Positions 41,388 through 48,874 of a stretch of 48,874 nucleotides of DNA are shown here, piece after piece. Within the stretch, counting starts at the first letter, position 1. Each line of letters starts with the position of its first letter. The translations under genes were made by a program, and so were the position numbers. Under the pieces are notes generated by a model, which was not told where the DNA came from, searched no databases, and saw only the letters and a list, made by a program, of their open reading frames with translations. The stretch is from Halobacteriales archaeon QS_5_68_33 (GTDB lineage Archaea; Halobacteriota; Halobacteria; Halobacteriales; Haloarculaceae), in assembly GCA_003023785.1 (NCBI GenBank), contig PXRS01000006.1, positions 1-48,874 on the forward strand, given 5' to 3'.

Positions 41388-42515
41388 ATGGCATCAGTAA
41401 CACTCGACAACATCACGAAGCGATACGAAGACACGGTCGCGGTCAACGACATGAACCTCGAGATACGGGACGGCGAGTTTCTCACGCTCGTCGGCCCCTC
41501 GGGGTGTGGCAAGTCGACGACGATGGAAACCGTCGCCGGCCTCACCATCCCGACGGAGGGGTCGGTCCACATCGGCGACCGCGAGGTGACGGACCTTCCG
41601 CCCAAGGACAGGGGGATATCGATGGTGTTCCAGAACATCGCGCTGTTCCCCCACATGGACGTCTACGACAACATCTCCTTCGGGCTCAGGCTCCGCAAGT
41701 ACGACCAGACGGAGATAGAGGAGCGCGTCGAACGCGCCGCCGACGTCGTCCAGCTGGAGGGGATGATGGACCGGATGCCCGAGGAGATGTCCGGCGGGCA
41801 GCGCCAGCGGGTCGCCATCGCCCGGGCCATCGTCCGGGAGCCGGAGGTGTTCCTCATGGACGAACCGCTGGCGAACCTCGACGCGGAGTTGCGTGTCCAC
41901 ATGCGCACGCAGCTCCAGCGGCTCCACCGCGAACTGGACACGACCATCGTCTACGTCACCCACGACCAGGCCCAGGCGATGACGATGTCCGACCGGGTCG
42001 CGGTGATCGACGGCGGCGCCCTCCAGCAGGTCGCCCCGCCGCTGACCTGTTACAACGAACCGGACAACCTGTTCGTCGCCGGATTCATCGGCTCGCCCGC
42101 GATGAACTTCATGGAGGGCGCGGCCACCGACGACGGGTTCGAGTCGCGGTACGTCGACGTCCCGTTCGACCCTGCGGAGAACGGCATCGAACCCGACCAG
42201 AGCCTCACCGTCGGAGTCCGTCCCGAGGACGTCTACCTCGAACGCGACCAGGAGCTGGCGGCCGAACCGTCCCGGACCTACGACGCCATCGTCGACGTCC
42301 TCGAACCGATGGGCGACGAGATGTTCGTCTACCTGCTGCTCGACGAGGACGTCGAGGCAAGCGCCGAGGGCCGCGGCGCGGGGCAGTTGCTCGTCAGCCT
42401 CGACCCCGACACCGTGATCGGCGAGGGCGAGGAGATAGAAGTGGTCTTCGACCGCTCGAACATCCACGTCTTCGACTCCGACACCGGGGAGGCGATCACG
42501 CACAGGCTCCGCTGA
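41388..42515 (+). CDS. ABC sugar transporter ATPase (UgpC/MsmK-like)
   Basis: This 375-residue ATPase has Walker A GPSGCGKSTTMETVAG, Q-loop region VFQNIALFPHMDV, signature MSGGQRQRVAIARAI, Walker B VFLMDEPLANLDAE and the H-loop VYVTHDQAQAMTM. The C-terminal regulatory domain (OB/TOBE-like) contains VTVGVRPEDVYLERD-like sequence (LTVGVRPEDV). It powers the adjacent permeases. It starts 2 nt after the permease stop, ATG at 41388. Such ATPases sometimes serve several transporters. Confidence 0.93.
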   Translation: MASVTLDNITKRYEDTVAVNDMNLEIRDGEFLTLVGPSGCGKSTTMETVAGLTIPTEGSVHIGDREVTDLPPKDRGISMVFQNIALFPHMDVYDNISFGLRLRKYDQTEIEERVERAADVVQLEGMMDRMPEEMSGGQRQRVAIARAIVREPEVFLMDEPLANLDAELRVHMRTQLQRLHRELDTTIVYVTHDQAQAMTMSDRVAVIDGGALQQVAPPLTCYNEPDNLFVAGFIGSPAMNFMEGAATDDGFESRYVDVPFDPAENGIEPDQSLTVGVRPEDVYLERDQELAAEPSRTYDAIVDVLEPMGDEMFVYLLLDEDVEASAEGRGAGQLLVSLDPDTVIGEGEEIEVVFDRSNIHVFDSDTGEAITHRLR

Positions 42516-42685
42516 CACGGAGGTTCCCGTCCCGTCCTGTCCCGGACCGCACAGTCGAGCGCTCCCCGACACCGGGGCCGACCCCGGGTCGAGCGTCGGA
42601 AACGCCGCCGGGCCCAGCACCCGACCGGCGCGACACCGAGTAACCGTACACGACCGCATACGACCGCATACGACCGGACACAGCC
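42516..42685. promoter_or_regulatory. Spacer with a 10-bp tandem repeat before the TrmB-type gene
   Basis: The units CGACCGCATA (42651-42660), CGACCGCATA (42661-42670) and CGACCGGACA (42671-42680) lie directly upstream of the GTG at 42686. Tandem repeats this close to a regulator start could be an operator or TATA-substitute region. No gene is seen in this spacer. Confidence 0.4.
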
Positions 42686-43756
42686 GTGAACGAGGCCGAA
42701 CTCACCGACGTTCTCGAGGAGGCGGGGCTGTCGCCCTACCAGGCCAGGGCGTACGTCGCGCTCCTGGAACTCGGGTCAGCGGCGGCGACCGAGGTCGCCG
42801 AGCGGAGCGGCGTGCCCGGCCCGCGGATCTACGACGTGTTGCGCGACCTCGAGGAGGCCGGCTACGTCGAGACCTACGAGCAGGACGCGCTACGGGCCCG
42901 GATCCACGACTTCGGGGCGCTCCGGGAGGCACTCGAGAGCCGCGCGACGCGGTTCTCGGCGGCCGTCGAGGAGATCGAGTGCCGCTGGGACGAACCCGCG
43001 ATGGAGCAGTCGGTGGTCAGTTTCGTCACGCGCATCGAGACGGTCATCGAGGCCGCCAGCGAGGCCATCGAGGGCGCCGACAACCAGGTCCAGGTCGCGA
43101 CCAGCCCCGAGCACTACCGCCGGTTGCGCCCGGCGCTGCGGACCGCCACCGAGAACGGCGCCAGCGTCCACCTCTCGGTGTTCACGAGCGGGGACGACGA
43201 GTCCCTCCCCGACGCCGAGGACGTGGCGCCGGTCTGTACGGAGGCGCGCCACCGACGGCTCCCCTCGCCGTTCGTGACTGTCGCCGACCGGACGACCGCC
43301 TGTTTCGCCCCCCACGCCGGGTCGACCAACGAGTACGGCCTCATCGTCAACGACCGCACCCACGCGTACGTCTTTCACTGGTTCTTCCTGACGACCCAGT
43401 GGGACATCTGGGACCCGTTCTATGCGGCCCCCGAGAGCGCCACCGGACGCGACTACCTCGACATCCGGTACTGCGTCCGCGACGTCGAACCGCTCCTCGA
43501 CGCCGGGGAGACGGTCCGGCTCCGCGTCGAGGGGATCGACACCGGGTCGGGCGTCCCGGTGACCGTCGAGGGCACCGCCCGCGAGGTGGTCGTCGATTCC
43601 GGCAACGACCGACTGGGGTCCCGGCCCGTCGTCACCTACGGCGGCCGCGTCGCGCTCGTCCTCGGGACGGACTCGGGCCCGGTCGAGGTCGGCGGCTGGG
43701 GCGCGCTCGTCGAGGACATCGAAGCACACCGCCTGCGGGTGCTGTCCGTCGAGTGA
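42686..43756 (+). CDS. TrmB-family sugar transcription regulator
   Basis: This 356-residue DNA-binding regulator has the N-terminal TrmB-type winged helix (LEEAGLSPYQARAYVALLELGSAAATEVAERSGVPGPRIYDVLRDLEEAGYVE). A longer C-terminal sensor domain carries a PLD-like/TrmB effector region (VQVATSPEHYRRLRPAL, FAPHAGSTNEYGLIVNDRTH). TrmB proteins sense sugars and repress or activate sugar transporter genes. Its position directly after the ABC operon suggests it controls that operon. The start is GTG 42686, preceded by tandem repeats. Confidence 0.88.
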   Translation: MNEAELTDVLEEAGLSPYQARAYVALLELGSAAATEVAERSGVPGPRIYDVLRDLEEAGYVETYEQDALRARIHDFGALREALESRATRFSAAVEEIECRWDEPAMEQSVVSFVTRIETVIEAASEAIEGADNQVQVATSPEHYRRLRPALRTATENGASVHLSVFTSGDDESLPDAEDVAPVCTEARHRRLPSPFVTVADRTTACFAPHAGSTNEYGLIVNDRTHAYVFHWFFLTTQWDIWDPFYAAPESATGRDYLDIRYCVRDVEPLLDAGETVRLRVEGIDTGSGVPVTVEGTAREVVVDSGNDRLGSRPVVTYGGRVALVLGTDSGPVEVGGWGALVEDIEAHRLRVLSVE

Positions 43757-43768
43757 CCGTCCCGGCCG

Positions 43769-44053
43769 TCACTCCAGCGAGGAGAAACACTCGCGGCAGA
43801 CATCGGCGCCGCGCACGTTGACGGTCCCGCAGGTACCACACTCGCTGCCGCCGGAGGCCCCCGCCAGCACGTCCACCGGCGAGGGAGCGGGCGCCTCGAC
43901 GACGCCGCGCTCGGCGAGCGCCTTCACGAGTTCGTCGTCGCGCAGCCACAGCAGGAGCCGCCACAGCCCGAGAAAGAGCAGCGTCGGGCCGACGACGGCG
44001 ACCGTCGCCACCCCCAGCCTGACCGCGAGTTCGAAGGTGCCCACCTGAGCCAT
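43769..44053 (-). CDS. Zinc-ribbon membrane protein
   Basis: This 94-residue protein has one or two N-terminal membrane segments (AVRLGVATVAVVGPTLLFLGLWRLLLWL), a short linker, and a C-terminal zinc ribbon ECGTCGTVNVRGADVCRECF with four cysteines (CxxC...CxxC). It resembles the small zinc-ribbon membrane proteins of haloarchaea. The partner is unknown. ATG 44053. It is convergent with the TrmB gene. Confidence 0.75.
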   Translation of the reverse strand: MAQVGTFELAVRLGVATVAVVGPTLLFLGLWRLLLWLRDDELVKALAERGVVEAPAPSPVDVLAGASGGSECGTCGTVNVRGADVCRECFSSLE

Positions 44054-44189
44054 ACTGACCCGTGGGCTCGCGGCCTCTTTTACCTCACTTTCGACACCCG
44101 ACTGATCCGGAGCGTGGCTTTTCTCACGAACCGGTTTCCCCGTTTCATCCTGCCGTGATGGTCTCGACGATCGGGGCGCTGTCGCGTGA

Positions 44190-44267
44190 TACGGTCGGTT
44201 GTACCGACGTACCGGTAGTTCGCCGACCGGTTCGACGAAATCCGAAGCTGATTGACAACCGACCGTA
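44190..44267. mobile_element. R2 palindromic element
   Basis: Full 78-bp R2 in reverse orientation, flanked by TGA at 44187-44189 and TGA at 44268-44270. It lies in the 340-bp spacer between a zinc-ribbon gene and an orphan transposase ORF. The rest of that spacer (44271-44395) shows no gene I can support. Confidence 0.92.
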
Positions 44268-44395
44268 TGATTCTCTTGCCTATCCGAGTACGGATGTGCT
44301 GTCCTATCTGCCCGTCACCGGCAGTGATGGGCGCTCTCCCTCGGGAAACCACGCACAGATCAGCGTCAAAAGAACCCGACGGGTTTGATCCGCCG

Positions 44396-44941
44396 TCAGG
44401 ATCGTGTATCCGTCGTCCACACTGTTGCGCTTTTTTTGAACCCTTCCTGCCAAGCCTCCTGAGCACGCTCATCGGGCTTGTAGTACTCCGGCCGGGCTGT
44501 CTCCCAGGACAGACCGGCCTCGGACATCAGCCGACGGACGTGACGCGCAGAGTACTCGACGTCGAATTCGTCACGGAGGTAGTGACGTGCGAGCGGAACA
44601 GACCACGCAGGCGCATCAATCCCGCTTTCCTCGGGTGGATTGTTGAGGTCCTCGACGAACTGTTCGCGTTCCTGTTCCGTGAGTTCGGATGGTCTTCCTT
44701 CGCGTGGTTCATCGTAGATAACTTGCTCGAACGGCTCTTCCTCGAGCCGCTCGAGTCGAGGGAACCATTTCGAAGCCCAACTGCTCGAAAATCCGTACAT
44801 CTCGGCCGCACCTGCCTGGGTGAGGTCATCGACCTCTTTGAACGTGATCGCCGCCATCAGCCGCTGGACCGCGTCTCCCTCATCGACCTCCGCCAAGATC
44901 CGGCGGAGGTGGTCAGCGGAGATGTTCTCCAGGTTCGCCAT
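44396..44941 (-). CDS. Orphan IS630-type transposase N-terminal HTH ORF
   Basis: This 181-residue protein matches the N-terminal, helix-turn-helix part of haloarchaeal IS630-type transposases. The pattern is GAAEMYGFSSSWASKWFPRLERLEEEPFEQVIYDEPREGRPSEL, then PAWSVPLARHYLRDEFDVEYS and RHVRRLMSEAGLSWE. The C-terminal DDE catalytic domain is missing; the frame ends SATVWTTDTRS. Downstream sequence shows no second ORF. It may be an orfA remnant or a domesticated regulator. ATG 44941 with a palindromic ATACATGTAT about 26 nt upstream. Terminal inverted repeats of an IS were not found. Confidence 0.72.
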   Translation of the reverse strand: MANLENISADHLRRILAEVDEGDAVQRLMAAITFKEVDDLTQAGAAEMYGFSSSWASKWFPRLERLEEEPFEQVIYDEPREGRPSELTEQEREQFVEDLNNPPEESGIDAPAWSVPLARHYLRDEFDVEYSARHVRRLMSEAGLSWETARPEYYKPDERAQEAWQEGFKKSATVWTTDTRS

Positions 44942-44960
44942 ACGGACGCAAGCGGCCTGG

Positions 44961-44972
44961 AATACATGTATT
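44961..44972 (-). promoter_or_regulatory. Palindromic TATA-like site of the HTH ORF
   Basis: AATACATGTATT is a perfect palindrome about 26 nt upstream of ATG 44941. It could be the TATA box and a binding site for the ORF's own HTH product. Confidence 0.4.
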
Positions 44973-45086
44973 TTTGGCTTTCGCACGGTCGGTCCATCCG
45001 TACAGGTGGCCGGGTCATCGGAGCTGTACCGCGCACAGCCGTCGTGCCGGGGGGTTTTTGCCCGGCGGCGCGAATGGAGCGGGTAG

Positions 45087-47138
45087 ATGGACCTGGAGTC
45101 GGTGCCCGGCGTCGGCGAGAAGACCGCGGACGCGCTCGCCGAACTGGACGACCCCGAGTCGGCGCTCCGGGAGGGCGACGTCGCAACGCTCGCCAGTGCC
45201 CCCGGCATCAGCGACGGCCGCGCCGCCCGCATCGCCCGCGCGGCCGTCCGACAGCGTCACGACGACCCCGGCGGCTTCGCTGCGACCCCTCGCGCCCAGG
45301 AGGTCTACCGCGAGGTGCTCTCCCTGCTCCAGGACCGGACGGTCACCGCCTACGCCGAGCGCCGCCTCGAGACCTTCTACCCGAGCGGCGTCCCCTCGCG
45401 CGTCGAGGAGGCCCGCGGGTTCGCCCGCGAGGCGCTCGACCGCGACCCCGACGAGGAGGTGCGGGGCGCGCTCGCCGGCGTCGAACCGCTGGCCGACCCC
45501 CCGGACGTCCGCGTCCGTGACCGCTGTCTCGCGACGACCGACGCCGAGACCTACGCCCGCGCACAGGAAGCGGTCCCCGAGGTCAGCGTCGAGATCGTCG
45601 ACGACGCGCGCGGTCTCGCGGACCTCGCGCGGGGCTACGCGACGGTCGTCGCGCTCGACGAGGCCTTCGCCGGCGTCGACGTGCAGGGCGACGTCCGCGT
45701 CGAACCCGACGCGCTCGGCAACCCCGAGCGGGTCGTCCCCGAGCGGGTGCTCGCCTTCTTCGCGCACAACCGCACCCGCCTGCGGGCCGCCATCGAGGTC
45801 CACCGCGTCGCCGACCTGGACCCGCCGTGTGACCTGGACGAGCTGGCCGCCGCCCTCGACCGCATCGACGAGGACGGCGACGTCGTCGGCGACGAGCGCC
45901 TGGCGGCCCTCCAGACCGCGGTCGACGACCTCGACGCGGCCGTCGGCACGGCCGAGAGCGTCGCCAACGACCGCTTGCGCGCGGCCATCGAGGAGCGCGA
46001 CGTCACCATCGAAGGGGCCGACCTGCTCTCTTTGGTCGAGCAGGGCGCGGGCGTCGACTCGCTGCTCCAGCGGGAACTCGCCGACGAGTACGCCGACGCG
46101 GTCGCCGCGGCGCGGGACCACCTCGTCGACGCGCTCGGCGTCGAGGACTACGCTGACCTGGCCCGGCGGGCGTTCCCCGACGACCCCACGTTTCCCGTCG
46201 AGCACGACGAGGGAGTCGTCTCCCGCCTGCGCGAGGAACTGACGACCGCCCGGGACCGCCGCGCGACCGAACGGAAGCGCGAACTCGCGGCCGAGTTGGC
46301 CGACCGCCGGCCCGACGCGGAGCGCCTCGCCTCGGGGGCGCTCGAACTCGACGTCGAACTGGCCGTCGCGCGGTTCGCCCGCGACTTCGACTGTACGATG
46401 CCCGAGTTCGGCGGGTCGGGCTTCGAGATCGAGGGCGGTCGCTCGCCGCTTCTCGACGTGCCCTTCGACGAGGTGGAACCGGTCGACTACGGCGTCTCCG
46501 GGGTCGCGCTCCTGACGGGCGTCAACAGCGGGGGGAAAACCTCGACGCTGGACCTGATGGCGCTGGTCGTGACGTTGGCGCACATGGGCCTGCCGGTCCC
46601 GGTCGAGCGCGCCCGAATCGAGCACGTCACGGCGCTGCACTACCACGCCAAGACGCAGGGCACGCTCGACGCCGGTGCCTTCGAGGCGACGCTGCGCCAG
46701 TTCGGGTCGCTCGTCGGCGACGTCCGCGGCGGGGACGCGGCCGAACCCGACGGTGAGAGCGACGACCCCAACGGGGCGGCCGACGAGGTGCTGGCCAACG
46801 GCGGCCGGGGCGGCGTGTTGGTGCTCGTCGACGAACTGGAGTCGATCACCGAACCCGGCGCGAGCGCGAAGATCATGGCGGGCATCCTCGAAGCGCTCGC
46901 CGACACGGACGCGACGGCGGTGTTCGTCACGCACCTCGCCCGCGAGATACGCGAGTCGGCCGCCGCCGACCTCGCCGTCGACGGCATCGAGGCCGAGGGC
47001 CTGGTCGACGGCGAACTCCGGGTCGAGCGCTCGCCGGTCAAGGGGAAACTCGCCCGCTCGACGCCCGAACTCATCGTCGAGAAACTCGCCGACGAGCGCG
47101 AGGGGTTCTACGACGAACTGCTCGGCAAGTTCGAGTAG
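45087..47138 (+). CDS. MutS-related DNA mismatch repair ATPase with HhH domain
   Basis: This 683-residue protein has an N-terminal helix-hairpin-helix (ESVPGVGEKTADALAEL), coiled-helical middle, and a MutS-type ABC ATPase domain. Walker A is LLTGVNSGGKTSTLDL (about residues 475-490), the signature and Walker B are VLVLVDELESITEPGASAKI, and D-loop VFVTHLAREI. It resembles haloarchaeal MutS-like proteins (MutS5-like), with an HhH addition. It probably acts on DNA junctions or recombination, not classical mismatch repair. ATG 45087 with GTTTTTGCC box about 30 nt upstream. Confidence 0.82.
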   Translation: MDLESVPGVGEKTADALAELDDPESALREGDVATLASAPGISDGRAARIARAAVRQRHDDPGGFAATPRAQEVYREVLSLLQDRTVTAYAERRLETFYPSGVPSRVEEARGFAREALDRDPDEEVRGALAGVEPLADPPDVRVRDRCLATTDAETYARAQEAVPEVSVEIVDDARGLADLARGYATVVALDEAFAGVDVQGDVRVEPDALGNPERVVPERVLAFFAHNRTRLRAAIEVHRVADLDPPCDLDELAAALDRIDEDGDVVGDERLAALQTAVDDLDAAVGTAESVANDRLRAAIEERDVTIEGADLLSLVEQGAGVDSLLQRELADEYADAVAAARDHLVDALGVEDYADLARRAFPDDPTFPVEHDEGVVSRLREELTTARDRRATERKRELAAELADRRPDAERLASGALELDVELAVARFARDFDCTMPEFGGSGFEIEGGRSPLLDVPFDEVEPVDYGVSGVALLTGVNSGGKTSTLDLMALVVTLAHMGLPVPVERARIEHVTALHYHAKTQGTLDAGAFEATLRQFGSLVGDVRGGDAAEPDGESDDPNGAADEVLANGGRGGVLVLVDELESITEPGASAKIMAGILEALADTDATAVFVTHLAREIRESAAADLAVDGIEAEGLVDGELRVERSPVKGKLARSTPELIVEKLADEREGFYDELLGKFE

Positions 47139-47177
47139 GTCGCTGGCCCACGGTATGCCAGTCTCGACAGGGGTGAT

Positions 47178-47233
47178 CCGGATGTCGTCTAATCGGCCGG
47201 CGAAATACCGGTACATCGGTACAACCGACCGTA
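47178..47233. mobile_element. R2 element, left arm truncated
   Basis: CCGGATGTCGTCTAATCGGC to ACAACCGACCGTA matches R2 except for the missing left terminus. TCA follows at 47234-47236. It lies in the spacer after the MutS-related gene. Confidence 0.75.
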
Positions 47234-47400
47234 TCAGAGAGCGGTTCCGCTCCGTGACAAGCGAGTCACGACGGAGTATCACATGCTGTAATGTGGGGGG
47301 AAGGAATAAACCCCCGATCGCCGTTTTCCGGAGCAACGTAGCGAGCCAGGGGAAGGCACACACGGGACAGAACCATGGACAGCGACGCACGATCTCACGG

Positions 47401-48018
47401 ATGAGAACCGACACAGCCGACCGCACACGCGAGGCGGGGCGTGCGATGCGGGGAGCGCCGCGAACGGGTCGGCAGCCGGGTCCGGGCGCGAGTGCGGACC
47501 GCGGACAGTCGACGCTGGATTTCGGGCTCGGGGCGAGCCTGTTCCTGCTGGCGCTGATCGGCGTCCTGGTGTTCGTCTCGGGGACGATGCAGCCGTTCAA
47601 CGAGGGCTCCCGCGAGAACATCGGGGTCGCCGACCGCGTGGCCGACAGCCTCTCGGAGGGGTTGCTCGCCGAGGCGGGCACGCCACACGTCCTGAACGCG
47701 ACCTGCACGGTGGAATTTTTCGACGACAACAGTCCGAGCCACTGTCGGCACTCGGGGGCGAACCTGACCGAGCGGGTCGGGGTCAAACACTGGAAACTGG
47801 TCAACGTCACGATGCAGGCGGACGTCACGGGCGGGCCGGAGGAGGAGACGCTGTGCTGGAGTAATTCGGACACACTCGTCAAACAGGCAGATAGCGACTG
47901 TGATACCGTGTTCACGGCCGGCCCGCAGACGCCGGGGAGCGCCGCCGACACCGTCACCGCCCGGCGGGTCGTCACGATAAACGGGACGGACACGACGATG
48001 CGGGTGGAGGTGTGGTGA
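47401..48018 (+). CDS. Pilin-like secreted protein (DUF7287-like)
   Basis: This 205-residue protein begins with an Arg-rich tail, then RGQSTLDFGLGASLFLLALIGVLVFVSG, the class III/type IV pilin-like signal with hydrophobic helix typical of haloarchaeal pilin-like families. The rest is extracellular, rich in Thr and Asp with NVT and NGT sequons and two Cys residues (NATCTVEFF, PSHCRHS). ATG 47401. A later ATG at 47446 is also possible. The next two genes are in the same style, so this is the start of a pilin-like cluster. Confidence 0.7.
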   Translation: MRTDTADRTREAGRAMRGAPRTGRQPGPGASADRGQSTLDFGLGASLFLLALIGVLVFVSGTMQPFNEGSRENIGVADRVADSLSEGLLAEAGTPHVLNATCTVEFFDDNSPSHCRHSGANLTERVGVKHWKLVNVTMQADVTGGPEEETLCWSNSDTLVKQADSDCDTVFTAGPQTPGSAADTVTARRVVTINGTDTTMRVEVW

Positions 48019-48672
48019 ATGCCGCCAGCCAGTTCACGAGCGGGGACCGACGACGCGGCCGGCCCGTCGGGACTAGCCGGTCACGCCCGCGGGCAGGTCC
48101 ACACGCTGGAGGCGGTGGTGGCGGCGATGCTGTTGCTGACGAGCGTCATCTTCGCCCTGCAGATGACCTCCGTGACGCCGCTGTCGGCGAGCACGTCCAG
48201 CCAGCACGTCGAGAACCAGCAGCAGGCGGCCGCCGAGGGGGTGCTGGCCGGGGCGGCCGACAGCGGGGCGCTCGAACGGGCGGTGCTGTTCTGGAACGGG
48301 ACGGGCGAGCGCTTCCACGACGCGACCGAGGGCCGCTACTACATGCGTGGACCGCCGGACAACGACTTCGGGGACGCGCTGGACCGGGTGTTCGGGACGC
48401 GGGGCATCGCCTACAACGTCTACGTGACCCACCAGGCGGGCGACGGGAGCGCCACCCGGCGCCAGCGGATGGTCTACGTGGGCGAACCCAGCGACAACGC
48501 GGTCCGTGCCTCCCGGACGGTCGTCGTCTCGAACGAGGCCGTCCTCCGGGACTCCGACGGCAACCGGACGGGCACGCGAGTCGCCGAGACGTCCGACTTC
48601 TACGCCCCGGACGTGGCCAACGGGAGCGTCTACAACAGTCTGCGCGTGGAGGTGGTCGCGTGGCGCATCTGA
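48019..48672 (+). CDS. Pilin-like secreted protein (DUF7288-like)
   Basis: This 217-residue protein has RGQVHTLEAVVAAMLLLTSVIFALQMTS, a pilin-like signal and helix, followed by a mostly extracellular domain (LERAVLFWNGTGERFHDATEGRYYMRG, ASRTVVVSNEAVLRDSDGNRTG, NSLRVEVVAWRI). ATG 48019 begins directly after the previous stop. A third gene begins within its last codons. Role is probably surface or pilus assembly, by context. Confidence 0.72.
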   Translation: MPPASSRAGTDDAAGPSGLAGHARGQVHTLEAVVAAMLLLTSVIFALQMTSVTPLSASTSSQHVENQQQAAAEGVLAGAADSGALERAVLFWNGTGERFHDATEGRYYMRGPPDNDFGDALDRVFGTRGIAYNVYVTHQAGDGSATRRQRMVYVGEPSDNAVRASRTVVVSNEAVLRDSDGNRTGTRVAETSDFYAPDVANGSVYNSLRVEVVAWRI

Positions 48673-48874
48673 AACCCGGCGACGAGGCCCCGGACGACGC
48701 GGGCGGCCGCGACAGGGCGCAACTCCTCTTGCTCGCCGGGTTCGTGCTCGCGGCCATCTTCGTCGCGTTCGCGTTCCTGCTGAACGCGGTCATCTTCGCG
48801 GAGAACCTGGCGACCCGCGGCGAGGGGAGTCGCACGACCCACGCGGTGACCACGGCGGACGACGTGGCGGCCGG
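48660..48874 (+). CDS. Pilin-like protein (DUF7261-like), partial at window end
   Basis: A third pilin-like gene starts at GTG 48660, overlapping the end of the previous gene. The first 71 codons read a polar tail then DRAQLLLLAGFVLAAIFVAFAFLLNAVIFAENLATRG, the same kind of N-terminal pilin-like signal. The frame is open to the window edge. It continues the pilin-like cluster. Confidence 0.7.
   Translation, partial: MAHLKPGDEAPDDAGGRDRAQLLLLAGFVLAAIFVAFAFLLNAVIFAENLATRGEGSRTTHAVTTADDVAA

Noticed and set aside
44271-44395. Possible RNA gene or small protein after R2
   Set aside because: A hairpin AACCCGACGGGTTT is visible, but no tRNA cloverleaf or convincing start-stop gene could be supported.
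7034-47233. R2 copies as a CRISPR array
   Set aside because: They are dispersed singly between genes, palindromic and about 78 bp, with no regular spacers or Cas genes.
45015-47993. A 992-codon minus-strand open frame
   Set aside because: It is antisense to the MutS-related gene in a GC-rich genome and lacks any protein-like pattern, apart from the GC-driven open frame.

Overview
The window is chromosomal DNA of a halophilic archaeon (class Halobacteria). The signs are very GC-rich coding sequence, strongly acidic proteins, Tat-type lipoproteins, a halocyanin, a PGF-CTERM surface protein, HalOD1, DUF5786 and L40e proteins, archaeal TATA boxes about 25-30 nt upstream of start codons (leaderless transcription), squalene synthase and a TrmB-family sugar regulator. 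The exact genus cannot be read from the sequence.

Layout. 1-4.9 kb: a partial membrane protein, cysteine synthase, a thioredoxin, a low-GC inserted segment with a lipoprotein gene, and a DUF255 thioredoxin-domain protein. 5-11.5 kb: purD, halocyanin, a PGF-CTERM protein, three overlapping small genes, a zinc metalloprotease and a small membrane protein. 11.6-13.6 kb: a decayed zone with a frameshifted poly-gamma-glutamate hydrolase, a hairpin-rich gap, a HalOD1 gene and a deleted citrate synthase remnant. 13.7-18.1 kb: sugar/central carbon genes (sugar isomerase, NAD epimerase, type II GAPDH, enolase-superfamily dehydratase). 18.2-23.2 kb: uracil-DNA glycosylase, DUF99, DUF5786, an MBL hydrolase, L40e, a truncated enolase-superfamily fragment, a broken tsr3 and a peroxiredoxin with a long acidic tail. 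23.2-31.1 kb: a tight six-gene operon of two VWA membrane proteins, a coiled-coil membrane protein, a membrane protein, a MoxR AAA ATPase and a DUF58 protein. 31.2-37.7 kb: aldehyde dehydrogenase, a lipoprotein, a geranylgeranyl-reductase-like flavoprotein next to squalene synthase, and two membrane proteins. 37.9-43.8 kb: a complete sugar ABC transporter (binding protein, two permeases, ATPase) followed by its probable TrmB-type regulator. 44-48.9 kb: a zinc-ribbon membrane protein, an orphan IS630-type HTH ORF, a MutS-related ATPase and the start of a pilin-like gene cluster.

The most notable signal is not a protein. At least three families of short palindromic elements, here called R1 (78 bp, five copies), R2 (about 78 bp, twelve full or partial copies) and R3 (108 bp, one copy), lie almost entirely between genes. 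All begin TAC or TGC and end GTA or GCA, and several are flanked by 3-bp direct duplications of the form TNA (TGA, TCA, TAA, TTA). In at least six places one flanking triplet is exactly the stop codon of the adjacent gene, so the insertion left the reading frame intact. R1 is found inserted inside R2 with a TTA duplication. I read these as non-autonomous (MITE-like) transposable elements whose TNA target preference makes stop codons and convergent gene junctions safe landing sites. Several nearby genes (citrate synthase remnant, tsr3, enolase fragment, poly-gamma-glutamate hydrolase) are broken, which suggests local genome decay. A second unusual structure is a 35-bp direct repeat that brackets a low-GC 868-bp insert between two convergent genes.
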